Source: Acidimicrobiia bacterium
GTDB taxonomy: Bacteria > Actinomycetota > Acidimicrobiia > Spongiisociales > ZC4RG35
NCBI GenBank assembly: GCA_003230435.1
Contig: QIDW01000379.1
Coordinates: 1-12,468 of the forward strand
Direction of reading: 5' to 3'
Length of the DNA stretch: 12,468 nucleotides
Position 1 is the first letter of the stretch, and every line of letters begins with the position of its first letter. Positions 6,997-12,468 of this stretch are shown here, in pieces. A program made the translations under genes and the position numbers. Below the pieces are notes generated by a model that searched no databases, had not been told where the DNA came from, and was given only the letters and a program-made list of their open reading frames with translations.

Positions 6997-7006
6997 GGAG
7001 CGTTCC
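6997..7006. promoter_or_regulatory. GGAGCGTTCC: candidate operator just after the iolG -10
   Basis: Nine of ten bases match the palindrome at 4988-4997. It begins 9 nt after the predicted -10, near +4 to +13, a classical position for repression by blocking initiation. I infer an inositol-responsive LacI-type repressor acting on both sites. Confidence 0.42.
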
Positions 7007-7035
7007 GGGCCGATCAGGTGCGAGGGAGGTCTCGG

Positions 7036-8028
7036 GTGAGAGTGGGCATAATTGGCACCGGGCGCATCGGAGCGATTCACGCCAACAACCTGAGTAGCCA
7101 CCCGGCCGTGTCCGCCATCATTGTGACGGACGCAATACGTGCTCAGTCGGAGCATGTCGCGGCGACCTGCGGGGCCGACATCGCCTCGGGGCCGGCCGAG
7201 CTCTTGGAATCTGCCGATGCAGTTGTCATCTCCACACCTGCTGACATGCACGTAGAGCTGATCGAGCTTGCCGTTGATCACAGCGTTCCTGTGTTGTGTG
7301 AGAAGCCGCTCGCGATGAATCTCGCCGATGCCGACCGGGCAGTGGCCATCGTGTCGCAGGGCGACGTGCCGGTTCAGATCGGATTCAATCGGCGCTTCGA
7401 TCCGGGTTACCGCCGGGCGCGTGACCTGGTCGCGGACGGCAGTCTCGGAATGGTCACGCTCGTGATCGGACAGCACCACGACTTCGAGCTGCCCGACGAG
7501 GAGTACATCGCACGTTCGGGTGGCGAGTTCCGGGATCAGCTGATCCACGACTTTGACATCCTGCGCTTCGTTACGGGCCGGGAGGTCGTTCGGGTCCACG
7601 CCGCCGGAGCGACAAGGGCATTCGACTGGTTCGCCAAGTTCGATGACTACGCCCAGACCGCAGTGACCCTCTGGCTCGACGACGGCACCCTGGCTGTGCT
7701 CTGCGGTTCACGCCACGACCCCATTGGATACGATGTCCGCATGGAGGTCTTCGGCACGAAGGACTCGATAGCCGTCGGCCTCGGTCCGCGTACTCCGTTG
7801 CGATCTGTCGAGCCGGGGGTGCCCCGACCCGCCAATCCTTACACAGCGTGGATACCGCGCTTCGGCGAGACCTACGCCAACGAGATGGATGCGTTCCTCG
7901 CCATGGTCCGCAACGGTGAGCCAAACGAGTGCACAGTACGAGACGCACGTGCCGCTTTGGTGATCGCCGAGGCCTGCACCGTTTCAGCCAGAGAAGGTCG
8001 AATCGTGGCCCTGGAGGAAGTCGCATGA
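7036..8028 (+). CDS. iolG: inositol 2-dehydrogenase (Gfo/Idh/MocA family)
   Basis: 330 residues from GTG 7036-7038, which has GGGAGGT ending 5 nt upstream. An in-frame TTG at 6988 would overlap the predicted promoter and operator, so I reject it. The N-terminal Rossmann fold begins MRVGIIGTGRIG (G7-x-G9-x2-G12, NAD binding). CEKPLAMN (88-95) carries the catalytic-lysine motif EKP (K90). DQLIHDFDILRF (167-178) supplies the acidic and His residues of the active site. The expected reaction is NAD-dependent oxidation of myo-inositol to 2-keto-myo-inositol, the first pathway step. Family members also act on scyllo-inositol and other sugars, so the substrate rests on its place at the head of the iol operon. 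Its TGA overlaps the iolE ATG (ATGA). Confidence 0.88.
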   Translation: MRVGIIGTGRIGAIHANNLSSHPAVSAIIVTDAIRAQSEHVAATCGADIASGPAELLESADAVVISTPADMHVELIELAVDHSVPVLCEKPLAMNLADADRAVAIVSQGDVPVQIGFNRRFDPGYRRARDLVADGSLGMVTLVIGQHHDFELPDEEYIARSGGEFRDQLIHDFDILRFVTGREVVRVHAAGATRAFDWFAKFDDYAQTAVTLWLDDGTLAVLCGSRHDPIGYDVRMEVFGTKDSIAVGLGPRTPLRSVEPGVPRPANPYTAWIPRFGETYANEMDAFLAMVRNGEPNECTVRDARAALVIAEACTVSAREGRIVALEEVA

Positions 8029-8912
8029 CGTTTCTGTCCCGAATCGCCGGCGCACCGATCACCTGGGGAGTGGATGGGTCTCCCGGATGGGGCCACCTCA
8101 TGGACCGAGAGCGTGTCCTCGCCGAGATGCAACAGGTTGGCCTGTCCGCCACTGAGCTGGGGCCCGACGGTTACCTACCTGGAGATGTAGACGAGTTGCG
8201 AGCTCTTCTCGATCGATTCGGCCATACCCTCATTGGCGGTTTCGTACCGGCAGTGTTGTATCGGCCTGAGGTGGCTTCCGAGAATCTCGCCTACGTGGAC
8301 CGGGCAGCCACGATCCTCGCACGCACGGGTGCTTCGGTAATGGTGCTCGGGCCCGACTCGCATCATCCCGGGTATGACAGGCAGATAGACCTGACCGAAG
8401 CCGAATGGGACACGTTCCTGACCAATCTCGATCGCGTCATCCAGATTGCCTCCAAGCATGGGCTGAAGACCGCACTCCACCCCCATTGGGGCATGGCGGT
8501 CGTGCGCCAGGATCACGTCGAGCGTGTGCTCAGCAAATCCCGGGCAGAATTGTGCATCGACACCGGACATTTCGCTCTGGCCGGGACCGATGCAGTCGCC
8601 ATCGCGAAAGCCGCCGCCGGTCGGGTTGCTCACGTTCACCTCAAGGATCTGGACGAGGGCCTGGCTCGACTGGTTCGCTCCGGCGACGTTGCTTTCCGTC
8701 GGGCCGTGATCGACGGCCTCTTCCTTCCATTGGGTGCCGGCAGCGTGGACATTGGAGGATTCATCGAGATGCTCGAATCCCAGCGCTATCAGGGCTGGTA
8801 TGTCATCGAACAAGACACGGTCCTGGCCACCGAGCCCGAACCTGGTGATGGCCCGATAATTGCCGCCGCCCAGAGCTTCGCTTTCCTGGAAGGTGTCGCA
8901 GGTGGTCTTTGA
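8025..8912 (+). CDS. iolE: 2-keto-myo-inositol dehydratase (IolE)
   Basis: 295 residues from ATG 8025-8027, coupled to the iolG stop by a 4-nt overlap. It is a sugar phosphate isomerase/epimerase-like (AP endonuclease 2 family) TIM barrel. The start GAPITWGVDGSPGWGHLM, followed by ATELGPDGYLP (42-52), is characteristic of IolE. Likely metal and substrate ligands are H152/H154 (ALHPHWG), D179 and H182 (CIDTGHFAL), H203/H205 (HVHLKD) and E262 (YVIEQD). The expected reaction removes water from 2-keto-myo-inositol to give the cyclohexanedione used by IolD. Length is normal for the family (about 300). The gene overlaps iolC by about 11 nt. Confidence 0.92.
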   Translation: MTFLSRIAGAPITWGVDGSPGWGHLMDRERVLAEMQQVGLSATELGPDGYLPGDVDELRALLDRFGHTLIGGFVPAVLYRPEVASENLAYVDRAATILARTGASVMVLGPDSHHPGYDRQIDLTEAEWDTFLTNLDRVIQIASKHGLKTALHPHWGMAVVRQDHVERVLSKSRAELCIDTGHFALAGTDAVAIAKAAAGRVAHVHLKDLDEGLARLVRSGDVAFRRAVIDGLFLPLGAGSVDIGGFIEMLESQRYQGWYVIEQDTVLATEPEPGDGPIIAAAQSFAFLEGVAGGL

Positions 8913-9843
8913 GGTGCTGACGATCGGCCGGGTCAGCGTCGACCTGTACCCGCAGGAAATCGGACGATCACTGTCGGAGGTCAACACCTTCGACAAGTTC
9001 CTGGGCGGGAGCCCGACGAACGTAGCCGTCGCCGCGTCACGTTATGGGCATCACAGCGCGGTGATCACTCGTGTTGGCGATGACGGGTTCGGCGAGTACG
9101 TGCGTGTCGCCTTGCGTCGCTTTGGGGTTGATGACAAGTATGTCGGCACCGACCCTGTGCTCCGCACCCCACTCGTATTCGCTGAGATTCACCCGCCCGA
9201 TCACTTCCCCCTTCTCTTCTACCGTGAGCCGAAAGCGCCCGACATGAACATCGCGGTTGAGGATCTCGACCTGGACGCGATTCGAAACGCCGACATTTTC
9301 TGGACAACCGGCACCGGGTTGTCTGATGAGCCGAGCCGGTCTGCCACGATGGCGGCGCTCGAGGAACGCGAACGCAAACAGCACACGATCCACGATCTCG
9401 ACTACCGAGCGAACTTCTGGTCTTCGCCCGAAGATGCCGGCAAGTATCAGCGAATCGCCCTGAGTCTGGTTTCGGCGGCGGTGGGCAACCAGGAAGAGTG
9501 CGCCGTCGCCGTAGGACCTGGCACGCCGGAGGATCAAGCAGCGCGACTGCTCGATCTGGGACTCGAGCTTGCCATCGTCAAGATGGGTCCCGCCGGAGTC
9601 CTGATCGCTTGGTCCGATGGCACCGAGCGGATCGGCCCCCTCGAAATCGACGTCGTCAACGGGTTGGGAGCCGGGGATGCGTTCGGTGGTGCGCTCTGCC
9701 ACGGACTCCGCCTCGGCTGGGACCCTGTGGCGATATTGCATTTCGCCAACGCCGCAGGAGCGTACGTTGCCGCACGACTGGCCTGTGCCGACGCCATGCC
9801 CACCGAGCGACAAGTGCGAGAGTTGATCAACGATGTCGCCTGA
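8902..9843 (+). CDS. iolC: 5-dehydro-2-deoxygluconokinase (PfkB family)
   Basis: 313 residues if started at GTG 8902-8904, inside the end of iolE, with GGAAGG 8 nt upstream. A GTG at 8914 (MLTIGRVSVDLYP) is an almost equally good start. It is a ribokinase-type sugar kinase: the substrate-side motif GGSPTNVAVAASRYG (35-49), and the ATP/anion-hole motif NGLGAGDAFGGALCHG (253-268) with catalytic base D259. The IolC-like start GRVSVDLYPQEIG supports the specific assignment. It phosphorylates 5-dehydro-2-deoxygluconate at the 6 position with ATP, making the substrate of the next gene. It is followed by a 54-nt gap. Confidence 0.93.
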   Translation: MVFEVLTIGRVSVDLYPQEIGRSLSEVNTFDKFLGGSPTNVAVAASRYGHHSAVITRVGDDGFGEYVRVALRRFGVDDKYVGTDPVLRTPLVFAEIHPPDHFPLLFYREPKAPDMNIAVEDLDLDAIRNADIFWTTGTGLSDEPSRSATMAALEERERKQHTIHDLDYRANFWSSPEDAGKYQRIALSLVSAAVGNQEECAVAVGPGTPEDQAARLLDLGLELAIVKMGPAGVLIAWSDGTERIGPLEIDVVNGLGAGDAFGGALCHGLRLGWDPVAILHFANAAGAYVAARLACADAMPTERQVRELINDVA

Positions 9844-9897
9844 GTCACCAAGATCTGCCGCTGAGGAAGCTACCTCCATCGAGGGCACCTCTGCGTC

Positions 9898-10800
9898 GTG
9901 ATCTCCGATGAAGCCTTCGATCGTTTGACATACCTCCGCTCCGTACAACCCGAGGCGATTGCTGCCGCAGCAAAGGCGCGTCGCAAGACAAGCGTCGCTG
10001 AAGTGGTCGCTGCCGGCGACTTGTTCTTGATCGCGGCCGACCATCCTGCGCGTGCCGCGCTTTCCGTGGGCGAGGACCGACTGGCCATGGCCAATCGTCG
10101 ATCGCTGCTGGAACGTCTTGCAACTGCGCTCGACCATCCCCGCGTTGATGGTGTTCTAGCAACTGCCGACGTCATCGAAGACCTGCTGCTTCTCGGCCTT
10201 CTCGACGGCAAACTCGTCATCGGGTCGATGAACCGGGGTGGGCTGGCGGGAAGTGCCTGGGAACTCGATGACCGCTTCACGGGGTACGACGCACCGCATC
10301 TCGACGCCATGGGCTTCGACGGAGGGAAGATGCTCCTCCGCATCGACCCGGGCGACCGTGATACCCGTACCACCCTCGAAGCAGCCAGCCGTGCCGTCAC
10401 CGACCTGGCCGACCGCTCGTTGATGGCAATGGTCGAGCCCCTGCCGGCGCGTCGAACCGCCACGGGTGCCGTCACCATCTCCCGAGACGCTGACGACCTC
10501 GTCCATGCGATCGCCGTGGCGTCCGGCATTGGGGCAACCTCGGCTCATACCTGGCTGAAGCTGCCGGTTGTCGATGACATCGAGCGGGTTGTGGCGACAA
10601 CGACACTTCCTTGTCTCCTCCTTGGGGGTGACCCGGGAGGTGACCCCGATGCCAAGTACGAAGGGTGGCAACGTGCCCTGCAAATTCCACAGGTGCATGG
10701 TCTTGTCGTGGGAAGGGCCTTGCTATATCCCGAGGACGGCGATGTAAGAACGGCCGTCAAACGCGCCGCCCAATTACTCGAAGGAGGACGCCATGACTAG
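9898..10800 (+). CDS. Cgl0158-type (beta/alpha)8 aldolase, probable DKGP aldolase
   Basis: 300 residues from GTG 9898-9900, the first possible start after an in-frame stop at 9862-9864; the ribosome site is weak (GAGGG 13 nt upstream). It is a class I DeoC/LacD-like barrel: IAADHPARAAL (45-55), VIGSMNRGGL (107-116), DGGKMLLRIDPGD (141-153), HTWLKLPVVDD (217-227), LLGGDPGGDPDA (241-252) and GLVVGRALLYP (268-278). K144 and K221 are the Schiff-base candidates. It closely resembles the barrel protein encoded next to iolC in the Corynebacterium iol cluster. By position it should cleave 2-deoxy-5-keto-gluconate 6-phosphate to DHAP and malonate semialdehyde, replacing the Bacillus-type class II IolJ. 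That reaction is inferred from context. Confidence 0.85.
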   Translation: MISDEAFDRLTYLRSVQPEAIAAAAKARRKTSVAEVVAAGDLFLIAADHPARAALSVGEDRLAMANRRSLLERLATALDHPRVDGVLATADVIEDLLLLGLLDGKLVIGSMNRGGLAGSAWELDDRFTGYDAPHLDAMGFDGGKMLLRIDPGDRDTRTTLEAASRAVTDLADRSLMAMVEPLPARRTATGAVTISRDADDLVHAIAVASGIGATSAHTWLKLPVVDDIERVVATTTLPCLLLGGDPGGDPDAKYEGWQRALQIPQVHGLVVGRALLYPEDGDVRTAVKRAAQLLEGGRHD

Positions 10801-11644
10801 ACGTTTCTATCCAGCACCGCCCAGTGGCAGTGAGATGACCGCTGTGGATATCACCGCATCCATGGCCGGGTGGCAGTACTCGGGCTTGCGTGTCTTGCGC
10901 CTGGCGGCGGGCACTACTCATGAGCTCACCACCGGGACCACCGAAATGGCGATATTGCCCCTCTCCGGCGGCATGAGGGTCGAGGTGGAATCACACGTAT
11001 TCCGCCTCGAGGGGAGGACCGGCGTTTTCACCGCAGTCACCGATTTCGCCTATGTGCCCATCGACGCGGACATCCGAATAACAACCCAAGGGCCGTGCGA
11101 GATCGCCCTCTGCACCGCCGTTGCCACTCGGCGCATCGACCCGTATCGAGTTGCCGCTCAGGACGTCCGGGTCGAGGTCAGGGGAGGAGGTTCCGGGACC
11201 CGCCAAATCAATAACTTTCTCAGCGCAGACGCGGCCGACGCCGACAAGCTCATCGCCGTGGAGGTGCTGACGCCTGAAGGTAGTTGGTCGTCCTATCCGC
11301 CGCACAAACATGACGAGACGAGCGAGGCGGAGATCGAGCTCGAGGAGATCTACTACTTCCGCATCGATGGTGAAGATGGTTTCGGGTTCTTCAGCTGCTA
11401 CACCGACGACGCCAAGATCGACGACACACTGAGGGTGGGCAACGGTGATGTGTATTTGGTCCCGCGAGGTTTTCACGGTCCTGCCGCCGCTGCGCCGGGA
11501 CACCACATGTACTACCTCAACGTCATGGCGGGGCCATCTCCAGATAGGGCCTGGCGATTCAGCGACGATCCCCGACACGCCTGGGTTCGCGAGGCCCTGG
11601 AGAAACTACCGGGAGATCCACGTCTCCCTATGACCAGCGCGTGA
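10793..11644 (+). CDS. iolB: 5-deoxy-glucuronate isomerase
   Basis: 283 residues from ATG 10793-10795, with AAGGAGGA (10781-10788) 4 nt upstream, the strongest ribosome site in the operon, lying inside the end of the aldolase gene (8-nt overlap). IolB is a bicupin metalloenzyme that converts 5-deoxy-glucuronate to 5-dehydro-2-deoxygluconate between IolD and IolC. The C-terminal cupin has SYPPHKHDE (H171, H173), ELEEIYYFR (E184/E185) and VPRGFHGP (H228), which form the metal site. An N-terminal cupin-like half (about 25-115) precedes it. Length is slightly above the usual 260-275. It is the last inositol enzyme in the operon here. Confidence 0.94.
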   Translation: MTRRFYPAPPSGSEMTAVDITASMAGWQYSGLRVLRLAAGTTHELTTGTTEMAILPLSGGMRVEVESHVFRLEGRTGVFTAVTDFAYVPIDADIRITTQGPCEIALCTAVATRRIDPYRVAAQDVRVEVRGGGSGTRQINNFLSADAADADKLIAVEVLTPEGSWSSYPPHKHDETSEAEIELEEIYYFRIDGEDGFGFFSCYTDDAKIDDTLRVGNGDVYLVPRGFHGPAAAAPGHHMYYLNVMAGPSPDRAWRFSDDPRHAWVREALEKLPGDPRLPMTSA

Positions 11645-11645
11645 C

Positions 11646-12173
11646 ATGACCGACCGTGATTCGGACAGCCCCATCACCGAAGACGAAATCGCCGGCATCT
11701 GGCGACGCGCCATCGGGTTTCTTGCCGACCAGGCGCTTCTCGTCATCATCACTCTCATGGTCGCGGGAGTGCTTGGCATCGAGATCGGGGAGGACACCGC
11801 CTTGCGGCTACCGGCCGATCTGGTCATCACCAGGGCCATCGCAAGTGCGGTCTACTACATCACATTCACCACCACCCGCGGTCAGACGCCTGGCAAGATG
11901 CTCACCGGCACCAGGGTCGTCATGGAGCGCACCGGTCTGATTCCCGGCGTCGGCCCATCGGCGTTGCGATGGGCGGTGCCCGGCATCCCAGAGGCGCCGC
12001 AGGGGATCAGTGTCATCGCCTTGTTTGTTCGCGCTTGGTCGCTTGTCGACTACCGGAATCGGGGACTGCACGATAAGGCTGCCAAGACCGTGGTCATCAG
12101 ACTCGACCGACTCACAGAAGAGCCTTACTCGGAGCCTGCCGAGGAGGAGAGCCGGGGCGAACCCACGGCATGA
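11646..12173 (+). CDS. RDD family membrane protein
   Basis: 175 residues; the ATG lies 1 nt after the iolB stop, so it is probably co-transcribed and translationally coupled. RDD features: WRRAIGFLADQALL (19-32, helix 1 with R20/R21 and D28), GQTPGKMLTGTRVV (79-92) and RGLHDKAAKTVVIRL (139-153), all typical of the domain. Hydrophobic segments lie near 28-44, 58-76 and 119-135, with an acidic C-terminal tail (EEPYSEPAEEESRGEP). RDD proteins are poorly understood; some have been linked to ion transport. A role in inositol use is not implied by sequence; it may simply share the transcript. Its stop overlaps the next ATG. Confidence 0.86.
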   Translation: MTDRDSDSPITEDEIAGIWRRAIGFLADQALLVIITLMVAGVLGIEIGEDTALRLPADLVITRAIASAVYYITFTTTRGQTPGKMLTGTRVVMERTGLIPGVGPSALRWAVPGIPEAPQGISVIALFVRAWSLVDYRNRGLHDKAAKTVVIRLDRLTEEPYSEPAEEESRGEPTA

Positions 12174-12468
12174 TCTCCCCACGAGCATCGATGACAGGGA
12201 GGCGAATCTGGCTGCGACTGGCGGCAACGGTGGCGATCGCCACAGCGCTGTCCGCGACCCTGGCTGCCTGCACGAGATCGGGTTCGGAGGATCCGCCGGG
12301 CACAGTTACGATAGAGCTGATCCTCACAGGTCTCCGAAATCCGCGCGGCGTCGCGCTTGACGCAGAGGGTGGTCTCCTGGTGGCCGAGGCCGGGTTGGGA
12401 GACGACGCAGGCGACGTCAGGGAGCGATCGGGCAGGCTCACCAGGTTTATCGATCGCAACGGCGACGG
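12170..12468 (+). CDS. lipoprotein with predicted beta-propeller repeats (3' end outside window)
   Basis: ATG 12170-12172 overlaps the RDD stop (ATGA), and the frame runs off the window after 99 codons. The N-terminus is a lipoprotein signal: basic TGRRIWLRL, a hydrophobic stretch, and the lipobox LAAC (cysteine near residue 35), so it is probably exported and lipid-anchored. The mature part has TGLRNPRGVALDAEGGLLV, then GRLTRFIDRNGDG, as at the start of secreted NHL/ScyD-like or sugar-dehydrogenase-like beta-propellers. Activity cannot be assigned from this fragment. ATG 12191 is an alternative start that keeps the signal. Confidence 0.75.
   Translation, partial: MISPRASMTGRRIWLRLAATVAIATALSATLAACTRSGSEDPPGTVTIELILTGLRNPRGVALDAEGGLLVAEAGLGDDAGDVRERSGRLTRFIDRNGD

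Noticed and set aside
6895..7599. Open - strand extension of iolD by 235 codons through the promoter region and into iolG
   Set aside because: It lies antisense to iolG, lacks ThDP-enzyme similarity, and the ATG at 6894 has a good ribosome site and the expected family N-terminus.
8175..11578. Several long - strand open frames under iolE, iolC, the aldolase and iolB
   Set aside because: GC-rich codon periodicity produces such antisense frames; none shows a domain and the + strand genes are clear.
1..12468. CRISPR array, insertion sequence or replication origin
   Set aside because: No regularly spaced repeats, no transposase motifs, and no clustered DnaA-box-like repeats were seen.

Overview
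The window is GC-rich, densely coded DNA with several GTG starts and many 4-11 nt gene overlaps. Together with an inositol gene set that includes a Cgl0158-type aldolase, this points to an actinobacterium. An Acidimicrobiia-like lineage is my guess, not something the sequence proves.

Layout: (1) 1-957, + strand: 3' part of a PflX-like radical SAM protein. (2) 1050-1685, +: a six-helix, His-containing membrane protein built from three copies of a two-helix unit. (3) 1686-2059: no intact gene. It holds a 3' half of tRNA-Thr(TGT) on the - strand, a likely C-terminal remnant of a tyrosine integrase reading towards it, and the terminator of the next gene. This looks like the scar of an element that once integrated at a tRNA. 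(4) 2060-4824, -: a run of transaldolase-family protein, a 44-residue small ORF, a metallophosphoesterase and a ParB-like protein. The first and last of these appear frameshifted. (5) 5035-6894, -: iolD. (6) 7036-11644, +: iolG, iolE, iolC, a DeoC/LacD-type aldolase and iolB, tightly packed. (7) 11646-12468, +: an RDD membrane protein and the start of a lipoprotein with a predicted beta-propeller, coupled to the end of the iol operon.

The core is a myo-inositol catabolic locus. IolG oxidises inositol to 2-keto-myo-inositol. IolE dehydrates it and IolD opens the ring. IolB isomerises 5-deoxy-glucuronate, IolC phosphorylates the product, and the aldolase cleaves it to DHAP and malonate semialdehyde. 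No iolA (malonate-semialdehyde dehydrogenase), transporter or regulator lies in the window. iolD and iolG diverge from a 141-bp region holding a good promoter and, just after its -10, GGAGCGTTCC. That site is one base from a perfect palindrome, GGAACGTTCC, in the gap between iolD and the transaldolase gene. This suggests one LacI-type regulator controls both and would place the transaldolase operon in the inositol regulon.

The inositol pathway itself is known. The less familiar parts are the transaldolase / small ORF / metallophosphoesterase / ParB-like operon beside it, the shared operator, the three-fold repeat membrane protein and the integration scar.
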